A stretch of 64,000 nucleotides of DNA from Alistipes sp. (GCA_022511345.1 JAFLRR010000002.1:114400-178399), one strand, 5' to 3'. Numbered from the stretch's first letter, positions 45,698 to 54,557 are shown. The notes: generated by a model not told the origin, from the letters alone. Made by a program: numbers and translations.

Positions 45698-48022
45698 ATG
45701 ATTGCTATGAGAAAACTATTTTTTACAGTCGCATGCGCAGCGGCAGTTCTGTTTGCCGGCTGTGACAATTGCGACGACACGGAGCTGACCGGCCGTGTGG
45801 AGAATCTGGAGAGCCGCGTGGCCAAACTCGAGGAGCTGTGCAAGCAGATGAATACCAACATTTCGTCGCTGCAGACGTTAGTCGATGCTCTGCAGAGCGG
45901 CGATTACATCACGTCAGTGACACCGATCGTCCAGGGCGGCGAAACGGTGGGCTACACGATTACGTTTGCCCAGGGTTCGCCCATTACGATCTACCACGGC
46001 AAGGACGGCGCGAAGGGCAGGGACGGCTATACGCCGCAGATCGGGGTGAAGCAGGACACCGACGGCCGCTACTACTGGACGCTCGACGGCGACTGGCTGT
46101 TGGACGACCAGCAGCAGAAGATTCCGTCCGAGGGCCGCGACGGCACCAAAGGCGAGGATGGCAAAGCCGGTGCGGACGGCATTGCGCCGCAGTTCAAGAT
46201 CGAGGATGGCGACTGGTATATTTCGACAGACGAGGGGCAGACGTGGAGTTACCTCGGCCGTGCGACCGGCGAGAACGGCAAAGACGGGGACAAGGGCCAG
46301 GACGGTGATTCGATGTTCCGTGACGTAGACACCTCCGACCCCGACTACGTGACCTTTACGCTGGCCGACGGCACGGAGATCAAGCTGCCGCGCTACTCGC
46401 AGCTGGCGATCGTGTTCGACGAGGAGGGAACGATCGAGATCGCCGCGAACGCAACGCGGCAGATCGGCTACACTGTCACGGGCAACCTCACGGACGATGT
46501 GACGGTCGAGGCTTTGGCTTCGGGCGATGTTAAGGCGAAGATCGAGCAGACGACCGTCACGACTGGCAATGTCGTAATTACGGCGGGCAACTCGATAGAC
46601 GAGGAGTATACGCGTGTGGTGGTGCTGGTCTCGGAGGGCGACAAGACGGTGGTGAAGAATTTTGCGATTGCAGAACAGCAGATAGACATCGAGTTTCAAT
46701 TCCCCGACCCGATCTTCCGCGCCTATGTATTGAAGAACTTCGACAAAGACCAGGACGGACGGATATCCAAAGAGGAGGCAGCAGCTGTAACCGTCGTAGA
46801 TGTTGGGAATGAATACAGTACGGCGAAAAGTGAAAGAATCAAGTCGTTGCAGGGCGTCGAATATTTTACCAATTTGAAACGTCTGCTTTGCTCTCACAAC
46901 TCGCTGACAGAGTTGGATGTGAGCCACAATCCGGAGCTGAATCAATTGGATTGCTTTTTTAACACGCTAACGATATTGGATGTAACCCACAATCCGGCAC
47001 TGGAAGACTTGACCTGCTCTGCCAACGCACTAACGGCATTGGATGTGAGTCAGAATCCGTCGCTGAAAGAATTGCATTGTAGTAGCAACCAGTTGTCGAC
47101 ATTGGATATAACCAAAAATCCGGCGCTGGAATACTTGACCTGCTCTTCCAACTCACTGACGGCATTGGATGTGAGTCAGAATCCGTCGCTGAAAGAATTG
47201 TATTGTAGTAGCAACCAGTTGTCGACATTGGATATAACCAAAAATCCGGCGCTGGAACACTTGATCTGCAATTCCAACTCGCTGACAGAATTAAAAACTC
47301 AAAATCCAGTGCTGACACATTTGGATTGCTCTTTCAACTCGCTGACGACGTTGGATGTAACCAAAAAACCTGCGCTGGAAAATTTGTATTGCTCTTCCAA
47401 CTCGCTGACGACGTTGGATCTAAGACAGAATCCTGCGCTGAGAATCTTGTCGTGCTATTCCAACTCGCTGACGGCATTGGATGTGAGCCAGAATCCTGCA
47501 CTGGAAAATTTGGATTGCTATTCCAACTCACTGACAGCATTGGAAACTCAAAATCCCGTACTGAAAAAATTGCAATGCTTTTCCAACCAGCTGACGACAT
47601 TGGATGTAACCAAAAGTCCCGTGCTGGAATACTTGACCTGCTCTTCCAACTCACTGACAGAATTAAAAACTCAAAATCCAGTGCTGACACATTTGGATTG
47701 CTCTTCCAACTCGCTGACGACGTTGGATGTGAGCCAGAATCCTGCGCTCGAAAATTTGTATTGCTATTCCAACTCGCTGACAGCATTGAATGTGAGCCAA
47801 AATACGCAGTTGGTTAGGCTGTTTTGCGCAGACAACTTGCTGACGGCACTGGATGTATCGAGAACCAATTTGGGGAATAGCATAGAAGCGATGCCGCTTA
47901 GGTGTTCTATGGAAACCCTCCAAACACTGACGCTGAAACAGGGGTGGCAGATTAGTGGAATTTACCCGGAAAAAAAAGACACATGTATTAACACGAATAC
48001 AAATATACAATTTGTAGAATAA
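45698..48022 (+). CDS. Leucine-rich-repeat surface lipoprotein with EF-hand and DUF4988-like N-terminus
   Basis: A 774-residue protein. A lipobox (AVLFAGC) ends a short signal peptide; the ATG at 45707 is an alternative start. Next come a coiled coil (about 25-65, DDTELTGRVENLESRVAKLEE), DUF4988-like beta hairpins with Gly-rich collagen-like stretches (GKDGAKGRDGYTPQIG), a beta domain and an EF-hand loop (DKDQDGRISKEEA). About 16 leucine-rich repeats of 20-21 residues follow, with the pattern LTALDVSQNPSLKELHCSSNQ. The likely role is surface adhesion or binding of a protein or glycan partner. The repeat half is more AT-rich than the rest of the window. It is transcribed alone. Confidence 0.85.
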   Translation: MIAMRKLFFTVACAAAVLFAGCDNCDDTELTGRVENLESRVAKLEELCKQMNTNISSLQTLVDALQSGDYITSVTPIVQGGETVGYTITFAQGSPITIYHGKDGAKGRDGYTPQIGVKQDTDGRYYWTLDGDWLLDDQQQKIPSEGRDGTKGEDGKAGADGIAPQFKIEDGDWYISTDEGQTWSYLGRATGENGKDGDKGQDGDSMFRDVDTSDPDYVTFTLADGTEIKLPRYSQLAIVFDEEGTIEIAANATRQIGYTVTGNLTDDVTVEALASGDVKAKIEQTTVTTGNVVITAGNSIDEEYTRVVVLVSEGDKTVVKNFAIAEQQIDIEFQFPDPIFRAYVLKNFDKDQDGRISKEEAAAVTVVDVGNEYSTAKSERIKSLQGVEYFTNLKRLLCSHNSLTELDVSHNPELNQLDCFFNTLTILDVTHNPALEDLTCSANALTALDVSQNPSLKELHCSSNQLSTLDITKNPALEYLTCSSNSLTALDVSQNPSLKELYCSSNQLSTLDITKNPALEHLICNSNSLTELKTQNPVLTHLDCSFNSLTTLDVTKKPALENLYCSSNSLTTLDLRQNPALRILSCYSNSLTALDVSQNPALENLDCYSNSLTALETQNPVLKKLQCFSNQLTTLDVTKSPVLEYLTCSSNSLTELKTQNPVLTHLDCSSNSLTTLDVSQNPALENLYCYSNSLTALNVSQNTQLVRLFCADNLLTALDVSRTNLGNSIEAMPLRCSMETLQTLTLKQGWQISGIYPEKKDTCINTNTNIQFVE
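46904..47839 (+). repeat. Tandem 63-bp (some 60-bp) repeats encoding leucine-rich repeats
   Basis: Fifteen in-frame units start at 46904, 46967, 47030, 47093, 47156, 47219, 47282, 47342, 47405, 47468, 47531, 47591, 47654, 47714 and 47777, with a degenerate sixteenth after 47840. Units starting at 47282, 47531 and 47654 are 60 bp. Positions 47030-47155 and 47156-47281 are near-identical, a recent 126-bp duplication. Confidence 0.9.
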
Positions 48023-48100
48023 ACCATTTAAACGATTAAGGGCATAAATTGATAGCCTGCACGGTCATGTAGCCGGCCTTGCCATTTGCATGCAGTGCGA

Positions 48101-48141
48101 AGCTGCGCGACTTGTCATAGACGGGTCGCGCAGCTTTTTTG
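48101..48141 (+). terminator. Terminator of the LRR lipoprotein gene
   Basis: The stem agctgcgcgac/gtcgcgcagct (48101-48111 with 48125-48135) is followed by six T. The rest of the 48023-48237 gap holds nothing else recognisable. Confidence 0.8.
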
Positions 48142-48237
48142 GGCGGACAGGACATGGCCTGCGGTCAGTTGCGGGTCGTTCCGTTCCGCAAAACGCAAAA
48201 AGAAAAGGAGAACAGAAATGACTGTTCTCCCGTTCAG

Positions 48238-48318
48238 TGCCCAGGATAGGAGTCGAACCTACACGTCTCTCAACACTCGCACCTGAAACGAGCGCGTCTA
48301 CCATTTCGCCACCTGGGC
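48238..48318 (-). tRNA. tRNA-Leu (CAG)
   Basis: On the minus strand the acceptor stem GCCCAGG/CCTGGGC, the D-arm GGCGAAATGGTAGACGC, an anticodon arm with loop TTCAGGT (anticodon CAG), a variable arm and the T-arm GTAGGTTCGACTCCTAT fold into an 81-nt class II tRNA. CCA is not encoded. Confidence 0.93.
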
Positions 48319-48423
48319 TTGTTTTTGCAGTTGCAAAAGTAGCACTTTTTTTTTAATTACCGAATTTTTGCGATATTTTTTTCACTGCATCTATTCGCGT
48401 GGCCTTCTGCACGCCTATGCTGG

Positions 48424-49056
48424 CTATGCGTGAAAGCTGTTTTTCTTGTCGAAAAAGGCGAAGCCGAGCAGATAGACCAGCGCTACGGAGATGTAGGCGT
48501 CGGCCAGGTTGAAGACCGCACCGAAGAAATAGTTGTTGCGGTCGACAAGAAAGCTGAGCCACGACGGAACCCCGTCCCAGCGGAAGAGCGGGAAGTAGAA
48601 CATGTCGACGACCTTGCCGGTCATGAAACCCGCATATCCCTGGCCGAGCTGCGCCACGGTGAAGGGGGTAGACTCGGTGAATATCATGCCGTAGAATGCG
48701 CAGTCGAGAACGTTGCCGACGGCCCCGGCAAGTATGGCCGTGAGGCCTATGAGCAGACCCGTAGGAGCGCCGCGCCTGAGCAGCCGGAAGATGTAGACGC
48801 CGATGGCGACGATGGCTGCCGTGCGGAACAGACTCAAGGCTATCTTGCCCCAGTCGACGGCCCCGTGAGAGGCGATGCGCATGCCGAAGGCCGCGCCGGC
48901 ATTCTCGACGAAATGAATCTTGAACCAGTCGGCAAAGACGGTTATCGACTCGTCGAGTGTCATGTGGGTCTTGACCCAAATCTTGAGTATCTGGTCGGCG
49001 GCCAGAAGCACCGCGAACAGGGCTATGAGCAGCGCGCCTCTCTGTCTGTTGTTCAT
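48424..49056 (-). CDS. lspA: Lipoprotein signal peptidase (signal peptidase II)
   Basis: A 210-residue inner-membrane aspartyl protease that cleaves prolipoprotein signal peptides at the lipobox Cys. Four membrane helices are visible. The conserved motifs are ENAGAAFGM, GAVGNVLDCAFYG with one catalytic Asp, and FNLADAYISV with the other. The open frame extends 13 codons upstream, but the ATG at 49056 gives the family N-terminus MNNRQRG. The length is at the upper end for the family because of a Bacteroidetes-type loop before the last helices (GVPSWLSFLVDRNNYF). Confidence 0.95.
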   Translation of the reverse strand: MNNRQRGALLIALFAVLLAADQILKIWVKTHMTLDESITVFADWFKIHFVENAGAAFGMRIASHGAVDWGKIALSLFRTAAIVAIGVYIFRLLRRGAPTGLLIGLTAILAGAVGNVLDCAFYGMIFTESTPFTVAQLGQGYAGFMTGKVVDMFYFPLFRWDGVPSWLSFLVDRNNYFFGAVFNLADAYISVALVYLLGFAFFDKKNSFHA

Positions 49057-49073
49057 AGGGTGAGAATTTTCGG

Positions 49074-49081
49074 CAAAAATA
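49074..49081 (-). promoter_or_regulatory. -7 element of the lspA promoter
   Basis: TATTTTTG on the minus strand, 17 bp upstream of the lspA ATG at 49056; the -33 box is not clear. Confidence 0.4.
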
Positions 49082-49166
49082 GTAAATTTTTTCAATTCGG
49101 CCGCCGGCCCGCAGATTGCCGTGCCGGGAGAGATGACCGGCGGGATTGATACACCGAAGAGTGTAA

Positions 49167-50096
49167 ATGATTATATTTGTAACCGTGATAGAGGCTTTTC
49201 TGACATACATCGAGGCCGAACGGCGATATTCGCCGCTGACGGTGCGCAACTACCGCCGCGACATCGAGCGCTTTGTGGAGTGGCTCGGAATCACGGCCGC
49301 GGAGTTCGACCCGCAGAGAATCACGGCCGAAGATATTCACGACTGGATAATCAGCCGCAGCAGCGACGGACTCTCGGCCGCATCGGTCAACCGCGAAATC
49401 TCGTCGCTGAGGGCATTGTGGCGCTACATGCTGCGCTGCGGAGCCGTCAGCGGAGACATATTCCTGCGCATAGGCTCGCTCAAGAGTCCGCGCCGGCTGC
49501 CGGCATTCGTGCCCCAGACGCGCATGGAGCAGGTGCTGGAGGATGTGGACGACGGCCTGCGCGACGACGACTTCCGCAGCCGCCGCAATGCCCTGATAGT
49601 GCTGCTGTTCTATGCCTGCGGCCTGCGTCTGGCCGAACTCGTGGGGCTGGACCGCGACAGCTTCTCGTCGGACATGCGCTCGCTGAAGGTGAGGGGCAAG
49701 GGCGACAAGGAGCGAATAGTGCCGGTGCTGGAGCGGGTGGGCCGCGAGGTGGCGGCATATATGGAGTGCGCGAAACGGCTGAATATTTGCAATTCCGGAG
49801 AAAAAGCGTTATTTTTAACATCGAAAGGAGAGCGAATATCGCGCAGTGCGGCATACCGCGCAGTGAAGGAGGGGCTGACTCGCGCAGGAGTTCAGGGTAA
49901 AAAGAGCCCGCACGTGCTCCGGCACACCTTTGCAACGCATCTGCTGAACGACGGCGCCGACATGCGCGAGATTCAGGAGCTGCTGGGACACACGTCGCTT
50001 CAGGCGACACAGGTCTACACGCACAACAACATCGAGCAGCTCAAGGAGATATACTCGCACGCGCATCCGCGCTCCCGAGAGGGCGGCGGGACTTAA
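49167..50096 (+). CDS. xerC: Tyrosine recombinase XerC/XerD type
   Basis: A 309-residue site-specific tyrosine recombinase. The N-terminal SAM-like core-binding domain (FLTYIEAERRYSPLTVRNYRRD) and the catalytic domain carry the R-K-H-R-H-Y set: Arg in ACGLRLAELVGL, Lys in VRGKGDKER, HVLRHTFATHLL, LLGHTSLQATQVYTH. It is followed by hpf, as in other Bacteroidales, where this recombinase probably resolves chromosome dimers with a XerD partner. The start is uncertain: the ATG at 49167 precedes and overlaps a TATATTTG box (49172-49179), while a GTG at 49185 also gives a family-like N-terminus. Confidence 0.9.
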   Translation: MIIFVTVIEAFLTYIEAERRYSPLTVRNYRRDIERFVEWLGITAAEFDPQRITAEDIHDWIISRSSDGLSAASVNREISSLRALWRYMLRCGAVSGDIFLRIGSLKSPRRLPAFVPQTRMEQVLEDVDDGLRDDDFRSRRNALIVLLFYACGLRLAELVGLDRDSFSSDMRSLKVRGKGDKERIVPVLERVGREVAAYMECAKRLNICNSGEKALFLTSKGERISRSAAYRAVKEGLTRAGVQGKKSPHVLRHTFATHLLNDGADMREIQELLGHTSLQATQVYTHNNIEQLKEIYSHAHPRSREGGGT

Positions 50097-50158
50097 AAAC
50101 AAGAGTCCGGCAGCCGGCCGCCCCGAATGCAACCCCCTGCCGGATTCGCCCGAAAACC

Positions 50159-50446
50159 ATGAACGTGAAGATTCAATCCGTGAAATTCGACGCCGACAAG
50201 AAGCTGCTCGAATTCGTCGAACACAAGGTCTCCAAGCTGGACCGTTTTGCCGACCGCGCTACGGGAGCCGACGTGGTTATGAAGCTGGACAAGGACGAAG
50301 TTAAGGGTAACAAACTGGTTACCATAACTCTGCATATGCCCGGCGCAACGCCGCTGGCCGAGGGCCGCGCGTCGCGTTTCGAGGAGGCTGTGGATATGGC
50401 CGTAGATGCGCTCAAGCGCCAGATTGAGAAGATGAAGGACCGTTAG
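50159..50446 (+). CDS. hpf: Ribosome hibernation promoting factor, short form
   Basis: A 95-residue HPF/RaiA (YhbH-type) protein. It binds the 30S decoding region and helps form inactive 100S ribosomes in starvation. The N-terminal MNVKIQSVKFDADKKLLEFVEHKV and the ITLHMPG and LAEGRASRFEEAVDMAVDAL segments are typical. Only the short beta-alpha-beta-beta-beta-alpha domain is present, without the C-terminal dimerisation domain of long HPF. It is 62 bp after the recombinase, probably cotranscribed, and ends at a strong terminator. Confidence 0.93.
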   Translation: MNVKIQSVKFDADKKLLEFVEHKVSKLDRFADRATGADVVMKLDKDEVKGNKLVTITLHMPGATPLAEGRASRFEEAVDMAVDALKRQIEKMKDR

Positions 50447-50466
50447 AGGCGGTTGCTGACAGATAG

Positions 50467-50508
50467 CTCCGGCCGTCGTGCATGTGCACGACGGCCGGAG
50501 TCGTTTTT
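50467..50508 (+). terminator. Terminator of the xerC-hpf unit
   Basis: The perfect 16-bp inverted repeat ctccggccgtcgtgca/tgcacgacggccggag (50467-50482 with 50485-50500) is followed by tcg and six T. Confidence 0.9.
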
Positions 50509-50509
50509 T

Positions 50510-50669
50510 GCGGATTGAGCTGCGGGCGAGGTTGCGGGCTGGGCTGAGGCGGGGTGCGGGCGGCGCTTTGTGTGTGGCTGCGGATGGTGCTGGCGCTGCT
50601 GGCGGAAGGCGTGTCGAGAGGTTTTTTGCTGGGGAGGTGCGGGCGGATGGGGTGCGGCGGGTCGGGCGC
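50510..50669. other. G-rich spacer with two predicted G-quadruplex motifs
   Basis: This 160-bp gap between two terminators is strongly G-skewed on the plus strand. 50536-50560 has four G3 runs with loops of 2, 7 and 3 nt; 50631-50666 has five G3-4 runs with loops of 2-6 nt. No gene is supported here. Confidence 0.65.
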
Positions 50670-50704
50670 AAAAAAAAAGTGTTGCGCAACTGAGGCGCAA
50701 CACT
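50670..50704 (-). terminator. Terminator of korAB
   Basis: The stem agtgttgcgc/gcgcaacact (50678-50687 with 50695-50704) is followed on the minus strand by nine T. Confidence 0.85.
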
Positions 50705-50727
50705 CTTTCGGCGGCGGATGCCCGGCC

Positions 50728-51759
50728 TTATTTTATCTCCCAGGTCTCGCCCGAACGGAGAAGGTCGTCGACGCAGCGGATCTTGGCTGCGGCCTTGATC
50801 TCCTCGACCTGACGCTCGACGGCACGGTCGTAGACGGCATCATCCTCCACGCAGCGTATCACACCGACAGCAACGGGATAGTCGGGATACTTCATGGCGG
50901 CCAGCATTGAGTGGAGCGTGGTGTCGCTCTCGTGGGCATCGTGCACGAGCACATCGTCGATGGTGTAGCCATCCTCGCCGACGGTGACGACCTTGAGCTT
51001 CATGTTCTCGAAGACCAGACCCTTCGTGCGCTCCTTGCCGAAGAGCATCTTCTCGCCGTGGCGCAGGGTTATGGTGTGCTCCTCGCGCGTGGCCTTGTCG
51101 GCTGCAAAGGCGGCGTGGGTCTTGTCGTTGAATATCACGCAGTTCTGCAGAACCTCGGTGACCGACATGCCCTTGTGCTTGGCTCCGGCCACAAGGCACT
51201 CCTTGGTCAGCATGACCTCGGCGTCGATGGACCTGGCGAAGAAGGTTCCCTTGGCGCCGATGACCAGCTCGCCAGGGTTGAAGGGCTTCTCGACGGTTCC
51301 GTAGGGCGAGGTCTTGGTGATCTTGCCCAGTTTGGAGGTGGGCGAGTACTGACCCTTCGTCAGGCCGTAAATCTCGTTGTTAAAGAGGATTACGTTGAGG
51401 TCGACATTGCGGCGGATGGCGTGTATGAAGTGGTTGCCTCCGATGGCCAGCGAGTCGCCGTCGCCTGTGGCAACCCACACGCTCAGCTCGGGGTTGGCGC
51501 ACTTGACTCCCGTAGCCACGGCGTTGGCGCGGCCGTGGATGGTGTGGAAGCCGAAGGTCTTCATGTAGTATATGAATCGCGACGAGCAGCCGATACCCGA
51601 TATGAAGGTGAACTTGTTGTGGGGTATGTCGAGCGCATCGGCAACCTCGGGCAGCGCACGCTGCACGGCGTTCAGCACGGCGTGGTCGCCGCAGCCGGGG
51701 CACCAGCGCACCTCCTGGTCGCTCTTGAAATCGGCGGGTGTATAGTTGTATTGAGCCAT
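50728..51759 (-). CDS. korB: 2-oxoacid:ferredoxin oxidoreductase beta subunit (KorB)
   Basis: A 343-residue TPP-binding subunit of a 2-oxoglutarate (or related 2-oxoacid):ferredoxin oxidoreductase. RWCPGCGDHAVL near the start supplies two cluster Cys, and the TPP/Mg motif is VATGDGDSLAIGGNHFIH with LFNNEIYGLTKGQYSPTS. The tail after about 250 is the usual beta-subunit extension. With the adjacent alpha subunit it converts 2-oxoglutarate, CoA and oxidised ferredoxin to succinyl-CoA, or the reverse. The reduced ferredoxin could feed the Rnf complex. It is 7 bp downstream of korA. Confidence 0.93.
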   Translation of the reverse strand: MAQYNYTPADFKSDQEVRWCPGCGDHAVLNAVQRALPEVADALDIPHNKFTFISGIGCSSRFIYYMKTFGFHTIHGRANAVATGVKCANPELSVWVATGDGDSLAIGGNHFIHAIRRNVDLNVILFNNEIYGLTKGQYSPTSKLGKITKTSPYGTVEKPFNPGELVIGAKGTFFARSIDAEVMLTKECLVAGAKHKGMSVTEVLQNCVIFNDKTHAAFAADKATREEHTITLRHGEKMLFGKERTKGLVFENMKLKVVTVGEDGYTIDDVLVHDAHESDTTLHSMLAAMKYPDYPVAVGVIRCVEDDAVYDRAVERQVEEIKAAAKIRCVDDLLRSGETWEIK

Positions 51760-51766
51760 GATTCTC

Positions 51767-53608
51767 TTATAGTAATGAGTTAAACTTCTCTTTCAGCTCC
51801 ACGACCGTGAAGGGCTGTCCCTCGCACTTGTTGTACTGCAGGAACTCGAACTGGCGGAAATTGCGGCGCAGATAGCCGGCGAACTGTCCGTCGTTGAGCT
51901 CGCAGACCACAATCTTGCGGAAGCCTGCGAAGGCCTCGGCTACGCCCTTGGGCAGCGGGTTGATGTAGTTGAAGTGGGCCAGCGATATGCTCTTGCCCTG
52001 CTCGCGAAGCTGCTCGACGGCGCTCTGGAGGTGTCCCTTGGTGCCGCCCCAGCCGACTACGAGCAGCTCGCCGCTGTCGTCGCCCGTGATTTTGAGCGCG
52101 GGGATGTCCTCCTGCACGCGGGCGACCTTGGCAGCGCGCGTGGAGACCATGAGCTGGTGGTTAGCCGGGTCGTGTGAGATGGTGCCGCGCAGCGAGTGCT
52201 TCTCAAGACCGCCCACGCGGTGCTCCAGGCCGGCTTTGCCGGGGAATGCCCAGCCGCGTGCGAGCTTCTCGTTGCGGGCGTAGGGCATGAAGCCGCCCTC
52301 GGGCGCCTGGTCGACAACGGGAGGATTGATTGCGGGGTAGTCGCTCATCGAGGGTATGCGCCACGGCTCGGAACCGTTGGCGATGAATCCGTCGGTGAGA
52401 AGTATGACCGGAGTCATGTGCTCCATGGCTATGCGCGAGGCCTCGAATGCGTAGTCGAAGCAGTCGCTGGGCGACGAGGCGGCGATGACCGGCACGGGGC
52501 ACTCGCCGTTGCGGCCGTAGAGCGCCTGCAGCAGGTCGCTCTGCTCGGTCTTGGTCGGCAGACCCGTCGAGGGGCCGCCACGCTGAACGTCGACAACGAC
52601 CAGCGGAAGCTCGGCCATAACGGCCAGACCCAGCGCCTCGCTCTTGAGCGAGAGTCCCGGGCCCGAGGTGGTGGTGACGGCCATGTTGCCGGCGAATGCC
52701 GCGCCGATGGCCGTGCATATTCCGGCTATCTCGTCCTCGGCCTGCACGGTCTTCACGCCGAGGTCCTTGCGCTTGGCAAGCTCCTCGAGGATGACGGTTG
52801 CAGGAGTGATGGGGTAGGAGCCGCAGAACAGGGGTCGTCCGCTCTTTTCGGCGGCGGCGCAGAATCCCCAGGCCGTGGCCACGTTGCCGCTTATGGAGCG
52901 GTAGACGCCCTTCTGTAGCGGTGCGGGCGCCACGGTGTAGGTGTTGGCGAACTGGTGAGTGTTGGCCGCATAGTCGTAGCCGGCGCGGATGACGCGCTTG
53001 TTGGCCTCGGCGACTGCGGGGTTCTTCTTGGCGAACTTGCCGTCGATGTACTTGAGTGCGTGGTCCGAGGGGCGGTTGTAGAGGTAGAAGCAGATGCCCA
53101 GGGCGAACATGTTCTTGCACTTTACCACCGCGCGGTTGTCGAGTCCCGAACCTTCGAGGGCGGCGCGCGTGAGCGAGGTGATGTCGGGAACCACCACGTT
53201 GTAGTCCTCGAGACCCAGCTCGGCTATGGGGTCGAGGGTCTCGAATCCGGCGCGCTGCATGTTCTGCTCGGTTATCGAGTCTCCGTCGACAATGACCGTA
53301 GCGCCCTTCTTGAGCCATTTGCGGTTAGCCTTGAGCGCTGCGAGGTTCATGGCCACAAGCACGTCGCAGTAGTCGCCCGGGTTGGTCACGGGGCGCGAGC
53401 CTATGTGGACCTGGAATCCCGACACGCCGGCTATGGTACCCTGCGGGGCACGGATTTCGGCGGGGTAGTCGGGGAATGTCGATATGCCGTTTCCGAGCAG
53501 CGCGGATGTCTCGGAGAACAGCGTGCCCGTGAGCTGCATTCCGTCGCCGGAGTCGCCCGAGAAGCGAATCACGACATCCTGCAAATCGGTTGTTTGCGAG
53601 TTGTTCAT
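51767..53608 (-). CDS. korA: 2-oxoacid:ferredoxin oxidoreductase alpha-gamma subunit (KorA)
   Basis: A 613-residue fused subunit. The N-terminal gamma domain (about 1-190) begins VVIRFSGDSGDGMQLTG. The alpha/pyrimidine-binding domain (about 210-480) has GNVATAWGFCAAAEKSG, YPITPATVI and the conserved VDVQRGGPSTGLPTKTEQSDLL loop. The C-terminal domain follows. The open frame begins 15 codons earlier, but the ATG at 53608 gives the family N-terminus, so 53608 is preferred. Substrate choice between 2-oxoglutarate and other 2-oxoacids cannot be settled from sequence. Confidence 0.93.
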   Translation of the reverse strand: MNNSQTTDLQDVVIRFSGDSGDGMQLTGTLFSETSALLGNGISTFPDYPAEIRAPQGTIAGVSGFQVHIGSRPVTNPGDYCDVLVAMNLAALKANRKWLKKGATVIVDGDSITEQNMQRAGFETLDPIAELGLEDYNVVVPDITSLTRAALEGSGLDNRAVVKCKNMFALGICFYLYNRPSDHALKYIDGKFAKKNPAVAEANKRVIRAGYDYAANTHQFANTYTVAPAPLQKGVYRSISGNVATAWGFCAAAEKSGRPLFCGSYPITPATVILEELAKRKDLGVKTVQAEDEIAGICTAIGAAFAGNMAVTTTSGPGLSLKSEALGLAVMAELPLVVVDVQRGGPSTGLPTKTEQSDLLQALYGRNGECPVPVIAASSPSDCFDYAFEASRIAMEHMTPVILLTDGFIANGSEPWRIPSMSDYPAINPPVVDQAPEGGFMPYARNEKLARGWAFPGKAGLEHRVGGLEKHSLRGTISHDPANHQLMVSTRAAKVARVQEDIPALKITGDDSGELLVVGWGGTKGHLQSAVEQLREQGKSISLAHFNYINPLPKGVAEAFAGFRKIVVCELNDGQFAGYLRRNFRQFEFLQYNKCEGQPFTVVELKEKFNSLL

Positions 53609-53654
53609 CGTTATAGATTTGTAGTTGTTACGACAAGTTGGTTTTTTGGACACG

Positions 53655-53662
53655 CAAAGATA
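53655..53662 (-). promoter_or_regulatory. -7 element of the korAB promoter
   Basis: TATCTTTG on the minus strand, 46 bp upstream of the korA ATG at 53608. The nearest TTG is 24 nt further up, slightly beyond the usual spacing. Confidence 0.5.
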
Positions 53663-53756
53663 GGCAATTTATTGTTATAAGATTCACAATTGCCGACTTT
53701 TATTTTAGTTTTTGCCCTCTGCAGGGCCATGAGGCTGAGATTCAGGGCCTGCAACA

Positions 53757-53793
53757 GCGAAAAACGGGGCGAAACGCCATGCGTCCCGCCCCG
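53757..53793 (-). terminator. Terminator of the S24 repressor gene
   Basis: The stem cggggcg/cgccccg (53765-53771 with 53787-53793) is followed on the minus strand by five T, 22 bp after the stop at 53815. Confidence 0.65.
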
Positions 53794-53814
53794 AAATCTT
53801 TGCTGCCCGAGAGA

Positions 53815-54540
53815 CTATCTCATCGAGTTCATGCGTATGCTGGCCTTGACCAGCGCCAGCGCGCGGATGCGCTCCACGGCAATCTCCTTGTCGGCGTGGT
53901 GGGGGTTCTGGCTCACGAGTTTGACATATCCCTCGCGGTCGGATTTCTGGATGTACTTGACGGTTATGTACTCCTCGCCGTCCATGTCGAGCGAGAGCAG
54001 GTACATGTCGCCCCAGAATATGTCGTTTATGTCGTGCAGCTGCTTGTAGAGCACTATGTCGCCGCTCTTGAGCAGCGGGTACATCGAGTCGCCCACGACG
54101 TTTATTGCTCCGTCGCACTTGGGCAGGTTGGGGATGTGTATGTAGTTGACCGGGCGGGCCTTCTCCTTGTCGGTGAATAGGGGCACGAGTCCGGCCGTGC
54201 CCTCGATGGAGTAGAGGGGCACGCACTGGCGGGGCACGGTGGTATCGGTGCGGCGCAGGTATGGCTTCATCATGTCGGGCGAGGTTGTGAACATGTTGCC
54301 TTCGCCGGTCTCGAGCCAGTCGATGTTTACGTCGAACTCCTGCACGAGCACATTTTTGTTGCGGGTCGAGATGCCGGTCTTGCCGGTTTCGATCATCGAA
54401 AGCGCGGCCTTGCCTATTCCGAAGTACTGAGCCATCTTCTCCTGGCTCATGTCCAGCTCGCGGCGTATAAGTTTCAACCGCTCTCCGAGGATTTTCCTAT
54501 CGGAAAATTTTATATCCAAATTTTTACTATTCATGTTCAA
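53815..54540 (-). CDS. HTH and S24 peptidase-like repressor (LexA/CI type)
   Basis: A 241-residue phage-type repressor. The N-terminal XRE helix-turn-helix (about 16-75) includes LKLIRRELDMSQEKMAQYFGIGKAALS-type helices. The C-terminal S24/LexA domain has a candidate Ala116-Gly117 cleavage bond (EGTAGLVPL), catalytic Ser152 (VGDSMYPLL) and Lys195 (ITVKYI), with spacing like that of LexA and CI. Self-cleavage on RecA filament formation is therefore possible. It faces the terminase cassette across a 98-bp gap holding divergent promoters and probably represses both. A second ATG at codon 3 is also possible. Confidence 0.88.
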   Translation of the reverse strand: MNMNSKNLDIKFSDRKILGERLKLIRRELDMSQEKMAQYFGIGKAALSMIETGKTGISTRNKNVLVQEFDVNIDWLETGEGNMFTTSPDMMKPYLRRTDTTVPRQCVPLYSIEGTAGLVPLFTDKEKARPVNYIHIPNLPKCDGAINVVGDSMYPLLKSGDIVLYKQLHDINDIFWGDMYLLSLDMDGEEYITVKYIQKSDREGYVKLVSQNPHHADKEIAVERIRALALVKASIRMNSMR

Positions 54541-54557
54541 AAACTGAAATTACATAC

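Noticed and set aside
46904..47839. Regular 63-bp periodicity considered as a CRISPR array
   Set aside because: The units are directly adjacent with no unique spacers, stay in frame and encode leucine-rich repeats; no cas genes are present.
50554..50910. Plus-strand frames in the G-rich spacer and into korB
   Set aside because: The translations are dominated by Gly, Trp, Cys and Arg from the G skew and run antisense into korB.
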